Origin: CADEEN01 sp040384625 | GTDB taxonomy: Bacteria > Pseudomonadota > Gammaproteobacteria > Burkholderiales > Burkholderiaceae_C | Reading direction: 5' to 3' | DNA: 64,000 nt | Assembly: GCA_040384625.1 (NCBI GenBank) | Contig: JAZKIW010000015.1 | Span: 1 to 64,000 of the forward strand | In this document: positions 1 through 8,210 of the stretch, piece by piece | How the letters are laid out: each line of letters begins with the position of its first letter | Numbering within the stretch: the stretch's first letter is position 1 | Translations under genes and position numbers: made by a program | The notes under the pieces: generated by a model | What the model was told of the DNA's origin: nothing | Databases searched by the model: none | The model's input: only the letters and a program-made list of their open reading frames with translations

Positions 1-617
1 AAGAGGCCGCGAGGAACCAGGCGGCACAAGAGGCCGCGAGGAACCAGGCGGCACAAGAGGCCGCGAGGAACCAGGCGGCACAGGAGGCCGCGAGGAACCA
101 GGCGGCACAGGAGGCCGCGAGGAACCAGGCGGCACAAGAGGCCAACGAACGACGAGAAGCTGCGCGTCGAGCGTACGGGCGGCAGCTGGACGAGGAGGCC
201 GACCGGCGTGAGGCGGCGTCCGCTGCAGCGCGGCCGCCCGGCACGCTTCCGTACTCGTTCAGCGGCGCACGACGAGGGCGGCTCTTCGGGCGCGTCGACC
301 CGCATGCCGAGCTCGTCCTGTACGCGGAGGCCTGGGCCCGCAAGATCCAGCTCAACACGCCGCACGACCTGGTCCGCGAAGCGGCCAAGCGACCGCACGT
401 CAACCCGCTCGTGACGGTGGCCATCCGGCGCGACGGATCGATCGAATCTGTGAACTTCGTTGTTTCCAGCGGCGTCGCAGAGGTCGACGAAGCGATACGG
501 CGCATCGTGCAGAGCCATGCACCCTACCAGTCGTTCCCGCCCGGCTTGGCCCGCGAGTTCGATGTGATCGAAGTCCGGCGCACCTGGCACTTCGACGTGG
601 CTGTCCGGCTGAACTGA
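1..617 (+). CDS. TonB C-terminal-domain protein, 5' truncated by the window edge
   Basis: The reading frame is open from base 3 to the stop at 615-617; the start lies outside the window. The visible N-terminal part is five tandem copies of the nonapeptide EAARNQAAQ, a charged, probably helical linker, followed by an Arg/Glu-rich stretch. The last 100 residues look like a TonB C-terminal (TonB_2) domain: 'LVTVAIRRDGSIESVNFVVS' and then 'EVDEAIRRIVQSHAPYQSFP' fit the conserved strand-helix-strand pattern. Such proteins sit in the inner membrane with the C-terminus in the periplasm; the helical repeat would span the periplasm. The family assignment is by pattern. No partner ExbB/ExbD is visible, so an energy-transducing role is not established. 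Confidence 0.75.
   Translation, partial: EAARNQAAQEAARNQAAQEAARNQAAQEAARNQAAQEAARNQAAQEANERREAARRAYGRQLDEEADRREAASAAARPPGTLPYSFSGARRGRLFGRVDPHAELVLYAEAWARKIQLNTPHDLVREAAKRPHVNPLVTVAIRRDGSIESVNFVVSSGVAEVDEAIRRIVQSHAPYQSFPPGLAREFDVIEVRRTWHFDVAVRLN
3..137 (+). repeat. Five tandem copies of a 27-bp in-frame repeat
   Basis: Five head-to-tail 27-bp units begin at 3, 30, 57, 84 and 111 and encode EAARNQAAQ each time. A sixth partial unit (GAGGCC) follows at 138. Copies differ only in a synonymous CAA/CAG codon at the end of the unit, so the array is recent or kept homogeneous. The period is a multiple of three, so copy-number changes would alter linker length without shifting the frame. More copies may lie to the left of the window. 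Confidence 0.95.
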
Positions 618-724
618 CCGATCCAGTCCGCCCCAGCTCGCACCGCCAACCCTTCATTCACGGGCTGGTGAGTGCGGGCCAAAGCTCCCTACATTGCACG
701 CCATGCTCGTGTACTGCTGAACTG

Positions 725-1003
725 ATGACCGAAGCACGCCATCCCAAACGTTCGAACCCGTGGCGTTGTCTGTGGGCGCTTCAGTACGCCGTATATGCCA
801 TCGTGCTGCTGCTCTTGCTCGAGCCCATCGATGACCTTGTCTGCCATGTCACACCCCCCGCGGACCCCGAGCGGAGTTGCGCGACGATCGGGCCCTGGCT
901 GGCATGGCTGGCGGTGGGCGTCATCGCGATGTCTGCGACAGCCTGCGCTGCGCGCGCGTGGCGAGACTTTCACAAGCCGCGCAGACGAGCGCGTTCGACC
1001 TGA
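725..1003 (+). CDS. Small putative membrane protein
   Basis: A 92-residue frame starting MTEARHPKRSNPWRCLW. Two hydrophobic segments are visible: about residues 16-32 (ALQYAVYAIVLLLLLEP) and 58-76 (WLAWLAVGVIAMSATACAA). The loop between them carries two cysteines and the C-terminus is very basic, which suggests both ends are cytoplasmic. An upstream ATG at 668 is possible but adds an unlikely Cys-rich leader. I recognise no family. It stands alone between the TonB-type gene and a convergent isomerase gene. Support is only length, hydrophobic pattern and an uninterrupted frame. Confidence 0.45.
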   Translation: MTEARHPKRSNPWRCLWALQYAVYAIVLLLLLEPIDDLVCHVTPPADPERSCATIGPWLAWLAVGVIAMSATACAARAWRDFHKPRRRARST

Positions 1004-1018
1004 CTTCCGGCGCCTCGC

Positions 1019-1846
1019 TCAAGTGGTCGAGGCTCTGGGGTGCGCGGCGAGGTAGGTCTTCAGCGTCTCGAGGCAGCGCGTCGCGTGCTCGGCGTAGCCC
1101 AGCTCCTCGTGGCCAGCCCTGTTGGGCAACTCGATCGAATACACGCAGGGCGGCAGGTTGTCGAGGATGCCCGCAACGTCGATACCGCCTTGGCCCGCGT
1201 AGAGGCGCGCTTCGCGCATGATCCGGACCATCTCCTGCGGCTCGGTCGGAATGGCCTCGGGGGCGTCGCACAGTTGTGCGAAGTGGAACCAGCCGGGCGG
1301 CAAGCCGCGCAACCTGACGGGGTCATCACCCGCGCGATGGATGTGGTGGGTGTCGATCATCAGACCGGCATTGCTGCGCCGGCTTGTCGTCAGCACGTCC
1401 ACGGCCTGCGCGAGGTTGCGCACCGCGGCAATCGGCACGTATTCCAGGTCCACCGTCAACCCCAGCGGCTTGGCGAGGTCGCAGAGCTCGCCAAACTTCT
1501 CGATGTAGTAGTCGCGCTCGCCACTCCAGATCGACGACAGCACCGCACGCGCGCCCAGTTCCGCCCCGACCTCCATCGCCGGCAGGTAGCTCTTCAAGTC
1601 GACGCCTTCGAAGATGCGCGCCAGCTCGATGTCGTGCACGCGCAGGCCGGTGCAGGCGAGCGCCCGCTGGGTCTGTTTGAACATCTCGCGGTTCTCGGCG
1701 AGCGCGTAGTTCGGCTCGCCCGGCAGGCCCATGTAGATCGGGCGGATGCTGACGTAGTCATAGCCGGCGCGTGCCGCGATGTAGGTCATCTCCGGCGGCG
1801 CGCAGCCCAGGACGGTCAGGTGTGCCAGAGAGTATTCCTGGGCCAT
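1019..1846 (-). CDS. Sugar phosphate isomerase/epimerase-like TIM-barrel protein
   Basis: A 275-residue protein of the xylose-isomerase-like TIM-barrel superfamily (IolE/IolI, AP endonuclease 2 fold). Conserved acidic and histidine positions fit the usual divalent-metal site: Glu in 'VDLEYVP', Asp-His in 'LMIDTHHIHR', and Glu near the end in 'YSIELPNR'. Members isomerise, epimerise or dehydrate sugars, polyols and keto acids in the cytoplasm; the substrate cannot be read from sequence. ATG 1846 is taken as the start, ATG 1858 being an alternative. A 14-bp inverted repeat lies immediately upstream and suggests local repression. The gene appears monocistronic and convergent with the small membrane protein. 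Confidence 0.75.
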   Translation of the reverse strand: MAQEYSLAHLTVLGCAPPEMTYIAARAGYDYVSIRPIYMGLPGEPNYALAENREMFKQTQRALACTGLRVHDIELARIFEGVDLKSYLPAMEVGAELGARAVLSSIWSGERDYYIEKFGELCDLAKPLGLTVDLEYVPIAAVRNLAQAVDVLTTSRRSNAGLMIDTHHIHRAGDDPVRLRGLPPGWFHFAQLCDAPEAIPTEPQEMVRIMREARLYAGQGGIDVAGILDNLPPCVYSIELPNRAGHEELGYAEHATRCLETLKTYLAAHPRASTT

Positions 1847-1860
1847 AGTCCGACCCATAC

Positions 1861-1874
1861 TAACAATGTTGTTA
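1861..1874. promoter_or_regulatory. Inverted repeat, candidate operator of the TIM-barrel gene
   Basis: TAACAATGTTGTTA has perfect 6-bp arms (TAACAA / TTGTTA) around a 2-base centre and sits 2-15 bases upstream of the possible ATGs of the isomerase-like gene on the minus strand. Its AT-richness stands out against the GC-rich surroundings. Position and symmetry suggest a repressor site of the GntR or LacI type; the cognate regulator is not identifiable here. Confidence 0.45.
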
Positions 1875-1919
1875 ATTGAGCCCGCTAGTGCATACCCGAA
1901 CGGCGAACCCGATCCGCCT

Positions 1920-4295
1920 TCAGGTCGCCGCGATCCGAAGTAACAGCCATGCGGGCAGGCCGAGGTAAAGCGCCGCAAGGCCGAACGGCTCGAGCCAGCG
2001 CCGGATGTCGACGGCATGTCGGGGGCTCAGGAGCAGGGTGACCACGGTGCCGGCTTCGATCGCCGCGCGCAACACTGCAGCACACAGCACGACGCCGATC
2101 ACCCAGGCGGCCCACCAGAGCGCAAAGCTGGTGAGATAGGCCGTCAAGCCGAAGCTGAAGTACTCGCCGAATGCGCTGCCGTGCGCGATGTGCTGGTGCA
2201 GGCGGAACGCCGGGATCGCCAGCACGAGTGGGAACAGCGCGAACTTCACCAGCGGCCGATCCAGACGCCCACGCCGGGTGGCCAGGCTGGCCTGCGGGTA
2301 CGCCGTGACCCGCGACGGTGTGCTCTTTCGGCCGGCCTCGCCGACGCCAAGCGCCCGGGCCAGAGCGACGGGGTCGGAGTGAGTGAGTCCGTAGCGCCAG
2401 CGTTCGCCTGAGGCCAATCGCAGCGCGGCGCCTGGCCCTGGAATGGGCACGCGCCACGGTTCGACAGTCGCGATGTCCTGCAGCGCGAGCTCGACGCGCC
2501 GCGCGCCGCGCGCCAGCACGAGCGCGCCGCCTTCGATCGAAGCATGCGCCGCGAAGGCGCGCAGCACGCACCACGCCGCGGCTTCGGGGACGAGAAAGAG
2601 AGCGGCGAAGGTGCGCATCAGGACGAGCAGGCTCGATTGCAAGGCGCCGTCGCCCAGCAGCACTGTGGCGGCCATCCAGAGCAGGCTGCCCCGCGCGAAG
2701 GCGCGCAGCAGGCCTGCGACGAGGCGGGCCGCCGGTGGCAGCACGGCAACCTCGGCGGGGAGGGCAGGCGCAAAGGCGGCTGCGGATCCTGGTGGCGCGC
2801 TTCGGATGCGCCAGGCGCGCACCCGGCGCAACGCCGCGATGGCAACCAGCAGCACGAGGAAGGCCGCAGCAGCGCGCCCGACCCAGTCACCCCAGACCAC
2901 CATCAGCGTGCGCGGTGGATCTCGAACCGGCACGTCGGCGACCACCAGCGTGCGCTCGGCCATGCGCGCGGAGGCAATCACACTGCCGGTCGCGTCGATC
3001 GCGGCGCTGTATCCGTTGGTGGTGACGCGGAACTGGGGCAGGCGAGTCTCGATGCTGCGGAACGCTGCCGCGGCCTGGTGCAGCTCAGCGCCCTGCGGCT
3101 GGTCGGTGAACCAGGCGTCGTTCGACATCGTCAGGATGGCCTGCGCGCCGAGGCGAGCACCGTCGATCGCCAGGCCAGGGTCCATGTCGTCGAGGCAGAT
3201 CAGTGGCAGCACGGGGATCTCGCGGCCGTCGGCGAGGCGCAGCGGGAACACGCGCGCTCCCGTGCCCGGAAGCCAATTGCCGGCCCAGGGCAACCAATGC
3301 CTAAAGGTCGGCCCGTCGAGCCACGCCGGCACGTGCTCGGTAAGCGGGAAGACACGTGTCTTGCGATAGAAGCCCAGCAGTCCTGCGCCGGGCGCGACGA
3401 ACGCGGCCGCGTTGTACTCGCCGGCCGCGTCGCGCTCGTAGGTTCCGAACACGAACGGCGCCCCCGCGGCATCGACGATGGCGAGGATCTCGCGGTCGAG
3501 TTCGGCGCCGGCCTCGCTCTTCGGATGGCCGAAGGTCGTGGGGTACACGGTCTCCGACCACAGCACGGCCTGCGCGCGCTGCCGCTCGATGGCGTCGTGG
3601 CTCATCGCGTAGTGCGTGTCGAGCACGTCGCGAACGACCGCGCCTGCGCCCTTTTCTCGGCGCAGGCGCTCGTAGTCCGTGATGTTCGACTGCACCAGCG
3701 CGATGCGCAGCGGCTTGCCGGCGACGGCCCCGGAGGGCGGCATGGCCGAGAGCGTGGCCAGGCCGTAGGTCGCGAGCAGCAGCGGCACCAGCGCGGCCAT
3801 CGCCAGTGGTTTCGCCACGGCGCGCACGCCCTCGGTCCGGCGCGCGAACGCGGCAGCGACGCTTTCGTTCGCCAGCAGCAGCAGGACGGTGAGGCCCGCC
3901 GCGCCGCCGACATCCGCGGCCTGGCGCAGCAGCGGCGACGGATATAGCCCGTAGCCGAGCGTGTCGCCGAGCAGTCTGGGCACGAACGTCTCGGTCGCGA
4001 CCCAGGCTGCAGCGCCAGCGAGCGCGCACAGCACGGTGCCGTGGCGGCGGCTGACGTGGCGTACCAGCGCGAAGGCCAGGAACTGCGGCTGGAACAGGGG
4101 CGCAGCGAGGAGCAGCAGCGCCAGGCCTGCGGCCGTGCCGAGCTGCGTGTAGCTGCCGATCGCCACACCGAACCAGGCGAATGCGGCCACCGTGAAGGCC
4201 ACCGACATCGCGTAGGCGCTGAACAGCACGGCCGTGATTGAGCGCCTGGCGTCGAGGCTGCGCAACCAAGGCACCAGAGCCACGAAGCCGAGCAA
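1920..4295 (-). CDS. Apolipoprotein N-acyltransferase-like protein with long C-terminal extension
   Basis: A large membrane protein whose middle third is a CN-hydrolase domain. From the TTG at 4295 the catalytic Glu is E248 (WSETVYP), the Lys is K312 (YRKTRVFP) with E320 eight residues later, and the nucleophile is C367 (LICLDD), matching the Glu-Lys-Cys arrangement of Lnt, which N-acylates lipoproteins in the inner membrane. Several hydrophobic helices precede the domain. About 320 residues follow it, with further membrane segments and a PH-like stretch, so 791 residues far exceeds the roughly 510 of ordinary Lnt. The frame stays open upstream to about 4397 and reads as more membrane sequence, but no ATG or GTG occurs there, so the true start is uncertain. 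A second, standard Lnt may exist elsewhere. Confidence 0.75.
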   Translation of the reverse strand: MLGFVALVPWLRSLDARRSITAVLFSAYAMSVAFTVAAFAWFGVAIGSYTQLGTAAGLALLLLAAPLFQPQFLAFALVRHVSRRHGTVLCALAGAAAWVATETFVPRLLGDTLGYGLYPSPLLRQAADVGGAAGLTVLLLLANESVAAAFARRTEGVRAVAKPLAMAALVPLLLATYGLATLSAMPPSGAVAGKPLRIALVQSNITDYERLRREKGAGAVVRDVLDTHYAMSHDAIERQRAQAVLWSETVYPTTFGHPKSEAGAELDREILAIVDAAGAPFVFGTYERDAAGEYNAAAFVAPGAGLLGFYRKTRVFPLTEHVPAWLDGPTFRHWLPWAGNWLPGTGARVFPLRLADGREIPVLPLICLDDMDPGLAIDGARLGAQAILTMSNDAWFTDQPQGAELHQAAAAFRSIETRLPQFRVTTNGYSAAIDATGSVIASARMAERTLVVADVPVRDPPRTLMVVWGDWVGRAAAAFLVLLVAIAALRRVRAWRIRSAPPGSAAAFAPALPAEVAVLPPAARLVAGLLRAFARGSLLWMAATVLLGDGALQSSLLVLMRTFAALFLVPEAAAWCVLRAFAAHASIEGGALVLARGARRVELALQDIATVEPWRVPIPGPGAALRLASGERWRYGLTHSDPVALARALGVGEAGRKSTPSRVTAYPQASLATRRGRLDRPLVKFALFPLVLAIPAFRLHQHIAHGSAFGEYFSFGLTAYLTSFALWWAAWVIGVVLCAAVLRAAIEAGTVVTLLLSPRHAVDIRRWLEPFGLAALYLGLPAWLLLRIAAT

Positions 4296-4396
4296 CCAGC
4301 CGGCGCCGCCGCGGGCGTACAGGCCACACAGGATCGCACTGGCGAGGATGCCGGCCCAATGGCCGGCGCCGAGCGGCGACGATGGAGCGGCGGGGG

Positions 4397-5116
4397 TCAG
4401 CTGCCGGGTCTCCCCGGCTCGATCGGTACGGGGATCACGATGCGCCGGATTGGCAGCCCGGGCGGGGCGAGTTCTGGCGGCACGACACGGTCCTTAGGGA
4501 TCGCGATCGGTTGGCCCGCAGCGTCGAGGAACTGATGGTCGGGCGAGAACATCAGGATCGGTTCGATGCGCTGGCCGTCGTCGGTGGCCTGGTAGTGGCG
4601 GACGTAGCCCACAGGGAGCACGAAGTCCTCGGGCACCCCGAGCCCGACCAGGGGCGGCCGAGTACCGGGTGGTGAGAACGCGCCGAGACCGCCGTAGACC
4701 CCGGCCTGGTGCAGGCGCTCGATCACCTCGCGCATCGTCGGCTTCTCGCCTGCATTCACGAAGTCGGCGATGTCAGGCGTCAGGTCACCGTTCGGATCGC
4801 GCATGCGTGGGATGCGTTGCGCCCCGGCGGCTGCGGGAGTGCTCGACGACGCTGCTTGCACCGTTGAGCTGGGTACGGGGAGGTTCGACTCGGCGCGCGC
4901 AGCGGACTCGACTGGCGTTGCGGCGCTCGCCGCCAACTGCGAGCTCGCTGGCATCGCACCGGTGACCGGCGCGGGGGGTGCCGAGGCCACCCACGCATAC
5001 GCGAGCCCGCCCACCACGAGCACCAGCGCGACAACGATGTAGCCCGGAGACGGCCGCCACGCCGGAGTGCCGTCGGGCCTGTTCGGCGTCGGGCCAGAAC
5101 GACGCGGCCCGTCCAT
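4397..5116 (-). CDS. Membrane-anchored proline/alanine-rich hypothetical protein
   Basis: A 239-residue protein with a short basic cytoplasmic N-terminus, one membrane span at about residues 26-45 (YIVVALVLVVGGLAYAWVA), an Ala/Ser/Pro-rich linker to about residue 100, and a compact C-terminal region containing 'LTPDIADFVNAGEKPTMREV'. The topology suggests a periplasmic domain tethered to the inner membrane. I recognise no family. It lies 18 bases downstream of the secreted SGNH hydrolase gene and just upstream of the Lnt-like gene, all on the minus strand, so the three may share a transcript. ATG 5116 is the only good start. Confidence 0.6.
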   Translation of the reverse strand: MDGPRRSGPTPNRPDGTPAWRPSPGYIVVALVLVVGGLAYAWVASAPPAPVTGAMPASSQLAASAATPVESAARAESNLPVPSSTVQAASSSTPAAAGAQRIPRMRDPNGDLTPDIADFVNAGEKPTMREVIERLHQAGVYGGLGAFSPPGTRPPLVGLGVPEDFVLPVGYVRHYQATDDGQRIEPILMFSPDHQFLDAAGQPIAIPKDRVVPPELAPPGLPIRRIVIPVPIEPGRPGS

Positions 5117-5134
5117 GGGGATGGTCGCTCAGGC

Positions 5135-6220
5135 TCAGGGCGCCGCGGGGTTGGAGGTCGACACCGCCCAGCCCATGCGTTCGTGGCCGTAGCGATTCCA
5201 GAGGGGGCTCTTGCCGCCGCTGAACGAGGTGTAGCGTGCCGCGCCCGAGCCCGTCGTGCCGCCGAACAGCCCGGCCGTGACGGTGCCGCCCGTGTAGGTG
5301 GGATGGGTGTCGTCGGACTGGATGTAGTCGTAGCTGCTGCCCGCGGACACGAAGTGCGCATTGGCGTCCCGGAGCGTCGAGCGCAGCGTTGACGTCATGC
5401 GGGCGACGTAGGCCGTCTCACTCTCGCCACCGATGAAGCGCAGCGCGTCGGAGTCGACCTGCCCGTCGCCGTTGCTGTCGTAGTCTGCGCCCATGTACTG
5501 GGCGAAGTTGTCGGCGCACTGGAAGCCCTTTTGCCGCGCGTGCTCGCACATCCAGTAGTTCATCTTGGCGAGATAGGGAAGGAAGGTGGCCTGCAGGTTG
5601 ACCTTGGCACCGCTCGCGTTCGTGCACGAACTCTGCACGTTGTCGGCGGCATAACCCGGGTAGTGCAGGTTCGAGATGATCTTCAGCTTGGTGCCGGCAT
5701 AGGCATTGGCGTTGATGTAGTCCATCGCGGCCGCGACATAGAATTTGCAATTGTTCAAGGCCGTATTCATGCCGGCCTCATTGCAGGTGCCGGTCTGGCT
5801 CTTGAAGCTCGAACGTGCTTGCAGACCGTCGTTGCCACACATCTCGAAGGTGACTACGCGAGTGGATGCAGCCTGCATGTACGAGCGCTCGGCGACGATC
5901 TTGTTGTTGTAGATGTCCGAGGCGACCGCGCCAGACTTGGCGCGCCGCACGCTTTCGATGTCGGCGTTCCAGAGGGCAGAGAGGTACTCCGCGTCCACGG
6001 TGGGCGCCGCGTACTTGGCTGCGTTGAGCGCCGAGCCGTTGTATCCGGCGTAGATCGAGTCGCCGTAGGCCACCAGCCGGTACTTGGTCGTGGTGCCGGC
6101 CCGGTCGATGGTCCAGGACACGTTCTGGGTCAACGTGTTGGCGGCTGCCGGTGAACCGAATCCCAGCAGGGCCAGCGTCGGCAACAGCACGCGCAACGCA
6201 GCACGAAACAGCTTGCTCAT
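5135..6220 (-). CDS. Secreted SGNH/GDSL-family hydrolase
   Basis: A 361-residue exported esterase/lipase-like enzyme. Residues 1-28 form a signal peptide ending in an Ala-rich cleavage region (GSPAAA-N). SGNH blocks are visible: block I 'AYGDSIYAGY' with nucleophile S55, block III 'CGND' with N130, and block V 'DDTHPT' with D303 or D304 and H306. Residues 246-258 form a dockerin/EF-hand-like acidic loop (DYDSNGDGQVDSD) that may bind calcium. Several cysteines suggest periplasmic or extracellular disulfides. It heads a possible operon with the membrane-anchored protein and the Lnt-like gene. The substrate is unknown; carbohydrate esters and lipids are both possible. Confidence 0.8.
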   Translation of the reverse strand: MSKLFRAALRVLLPTLALLGFGSPAAANTLTQNVSWTIDRAGTTTKYRLVAYGDSIYAGYNGSALNAAKYAAPTVDAEYLSALWNADIESVRRAKSGAVASDIYNNKIVAERSYMQAASTRVVTFEMCGNDGLQARSSFKSQTGTCNEAGMNTALNNCKFYVAAAMDYINANAYAGTKLKIISNLHYPGYAADNVQSSCTNASGAKVNLQATFLPYLAKMNYWMCEHARQKGFQCADNFAQYMGADYDSNGDGQVDSDALRFIGGESETAYVARMTSTLRSTLRDANAHFVSAGSSYDYIQSDDTHPTYTGGTVTAGLFGGTTGSGAARYTSFSGGKSPLWNRYGHERMGWAVSTSNPAAP

Positions 6221-6382
6221 GTCCTGGCTCCTTCTCGAGCGGGTTGGGGTTTGCAGGGGGCAGTGTGGACCAAAACCACGGCCAGCCCCAGGAGCGGCAG
6301 TCCGGAGAATCCCTAACTGGGTCCTTGGGGAGTCTTGCCGTCGCCTGCAGCGAAAAGGCCGGCTCCCGGATCACTGCTACCC

Positions 6383-6401
6383 TCGTTGTCAATGACAACG
6401 A
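6383..6401. promoter_or_regulatory. Near-perfect palindrome over the tetR-type start codon, candidate autoregulatory operator
   Basis: TCGTTGTCAATGACAACGA has perfect 9-bp arms around one central base. The ATG of the TetR-family gene (6392-6394) lies in its middle. TetR-family repressors typically bind such 15-20 bp palindromes near their own promoters. Occupancy here would block transcription or initiation directly. No Shine-Dalgarno is visible before the ATG, so the message could be leaderless. Confidence 0.65.
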
Positions 6402-7075
6402 ACACCGCCAAGAGAAGTCCGCGTGCGCAGACCGCGACGGCGAACGGACGAGACTCCGAGGCCATTCGAGCGCTGCTGCTTGCGGTGGCGGCGCAGGAGT
6501 TCGCGACCCGCGGATTCGCCGGCGCGCGGCTCGAGGCCATCGCGGCGGAGGCGGGTATCACGCGCGCCATGATCTATTACTACTTCGGTGGGCGTGAAGG
6601 GCTCTACGTCGCGGTGCTCGAGGACGCCTATCGCGCGATCTGGCAGGCCGAACACGCCATCGGCGTGAAGGCCCTGGCGCCGGAGAACGCCCTGCGCAAG
6701 CTGGTCGAATTTCGAGTCAACTACTACATCGACAACCCCACGTTCGTGGCCCTGGTCTCGATCGAGAACCAGCACGGCGCGCAACACCTGAAGCGCTCGC
6801 GATCGGTGACGTCCTCGGCGGCACCGTCGCTGGAACACACGGCGGCCGTGCTGGCGCAGGGGCAGGCGATCGGGGTGTTCCGCAAGGACATTGAGGTCGT
6901 GGACCTTTACCAGGTCATCGTGTCGCTGGGCTTCTTCAATGTCTCCAACCGGCACACCTTTGGGGCGATCTTCGGGCGCAACGCATCGGACGCCTCCCAT
7001 GTGCGCAACTTCGTCGCCGATGTGGTGTTGCGCTATGTGGCTGTCGATTCGACAGGCCAGCCGTCCAAGTCCTGA
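6392..7075 (+). CDS. TetR/AcrR-family transcriptional regulator
   Basis: A 227-residue regulator. The N-terminal helix-turn-helix at about residues 25-70 is typical: 'AAQEFATRGFAGARLEAIAA' and then 'AGITRAMIYYYFGGREGLYV'. The C-terminal ligand domain resembles the RutR/YcdC type (TetR_C_3). The ATG at 6392 is chosen because the downstream frame matches the family's N-terminal length and a 19-bp palindrome centres on it. The gene diverges from the SGNH hydrolase gene (start 6220) and converges on an RraA-like gene. The 170-bp divergent region could let it control the hydrolase as well as itself; this is inference from position. Confidence 0.85.
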   Translation: MTTNTAKRSPRAQTATANGRDSEAIRALLLAVAAQEFATRGFAGARLEAIAAEAGITRAMIYYYFGGREGLYVAVLEDAYRAIWQAEHAIGVKALAPENALRKLVEFRVNYYIDNPTFVALVSIENQHGAQHLKRSRSVTSSAAPSLEHTAAVLAQGQAIGVFRKDIEVVDLYQVIVSLGFFNVSNRHTFGAIFGRNASDASHVRNFVADVVLRYVAVDSTGQPSKS

Positions 7076-7099
7076 ACCGGCTGCGGCGCTGATCGACCG

Positions 7100-7756
7100 C
7101 TACAGGATGCCCAGTCGCCGGAACACATCGGCCAGCTTTTCCCCCCGTTGCAGCGCAGCGCGCGACTGGTTCTCGCCCGAGACCTTCTCGAGTGCGCGGC
7201 GCACGACCTCCTGCTCCATCTCCTGCGGGATCACGACCACACCGTCGACATCACCGAACACCAGGTCGCCCCGGCGCACGCTGACCCCGGCGCACATCAC
7301 CGGCACGTCGCGCTCGACCATGCGTGCGCGGCCCTTGGTGTCGAGCGGCCCGATGCCGCCGCAGAACACCGGGAAATGCATCTCGCGGATCTGCTTCACA
7401 TCGCGCACCAGACCGTCGGTCACGCAGCCGGCCGCGCCACGCGCCAGGCTCGCGGTGGACAGCAGTTCGCCCCAGGGGGCGATGCGTTCGGTCGGGCCGT
7501 CGCACGCCAGCACGGCGACCTCACCGGGTGCGAGGTCGTCGACCAGCGCGATCTCCACCTCGTAGGGGTTCTCTCCCGAGGCCGGAGCTGCGTAGACGGG
7601 CATGTACAGGCCGGTGCGCGCGCGCCCGATGAGTTGGAGCGTGTCGTCCAGCGGGCGCATGAAGGGCTTCATCGCCTGCTGCATCAGCCCGAGGCTGTCG
7701 AGCGTGTCGGAGAGGACCGCGGCGTTCAGCGCCTGAAGGGTATTGTGATTCAGCAT
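7100..7756 (-). CDS. RraA/HMG-aldolase-like family protein
   Basis: A 218-residue protein of the RraA-like superfamily, which includes 4-hydroxy-4-methyl-2-oxoglutarate/oxaloacetate aldolases and the RNase E inhibitor RraA. The core 'GAAGCVTDGLVRDVKQIREM' followed by 'PVFCGGIGP' matches the family's metal/substrate loop (G-x-x-x-D-G-x-x-R-D). Methionine 7756 is chosen: upstream GGGAG is correctly spaced and the longer frame carries non-homologous sequence. The aldolase-type active-site Asp-Arg-Asp is retained, so an enzyme is more likely than a pure RNase regulator. It converges with the TetR gene and diverges from a small membrane-protein gene. Confidence 0.75.
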   Translation of the reverse strand: MLNHNTLQALNAAVLSDTLDSLGLMQQAMKPFMRPLDDTLQLIGRARTGLYMPVYAAPASGENPYEVEIALVDDLAPGEVAVLACDGPTERIAPWGELLSTASLARGAAGCVTDGLVRDVKQIREMHFPVFCGGIGPLDTKGRARMVERDVPVMCAGVSVRRGDLVFGDVDGVVVIPQEMEQEVVRRALEKVSGENQSRAALQRGEKLADVFRRLGIL

Positions 7757-7847
7757 AGTCGCAGCTCCCGGCAACAGCGTCAGGTCGATCGGCGCGGCAA
7801 GCATAGCGGCCGATACCGCTCTGCGCGCTTGGCGACAGAATGCGGGC

Positions 7848-8201
7848 ATGAGCCAGCACAACGATACCCAGGAGGCCTCCGAGTTCATCCCGTTCGACGA
7901 GTTTCGCCGCGGGCTGCCGCACGGGCACTTCCGCATCATCGTCAATCCCTCGCTGGCAGTGCCCTTCGTGGCCTACCGGACGCACGCGACCCAACTGGCG
8001 CTGGCGATCATCGGCCCGGGCATCGCCGTGGCCCTGGTGGGGTACCCATGGACGGGCGGATTGCTGGTGGCCGCGGGACTGCTCTTGCGACGGTCCGTCA
8101 AGAGCCAGGCGCCGCGCATCCTGCTGCACCTGTCCACCCGTGTGCCATCGATCTACGAACAGGCCACCGAGCACGGCGTGATGGAAGTCCGACGCGCCTG
8201 A
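7848..8201 (+). CDS. Small conserved-type membrane protein
   Basis: A 117-residue protein with a soluble N-terminus ('EFIPFDEFRRGLPHGHFRII') and a hydrophobic hairpin at about residues 48-80, whose halves are 'LALAIIGPGIAVALVG' and 'WTGGLLVAAGLLL'. It ends in a basic, probably cytoplasmic tail. The family is not recognised with certainty. It precedes nudC by 9 bases on the same strand and probably shares its transcript. The start ATG 7848 is the first in the frame and leaves a 91-bp divergent promoter region shared with the RraA-like gene. Confidence 0.65.
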   Translation: MSQHNDTQEASEFIPFDEFRRGLPHGHFRIIVNPSLAVPFVAYRTHATQLALAIIGPGIAVALVGYPWTGGLLVAAGLLLRRSVKSQAPRILLHLSTRVPSIYEQATEHGVMEVRRA

Positions 8202-8210
8202 GGACTCACC

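Noticed and set aside
3..137. CRISPR-like array
   Set aside because: The 27-bp units are directly adjacent without spacers and encode an in-frame peptide repeat.
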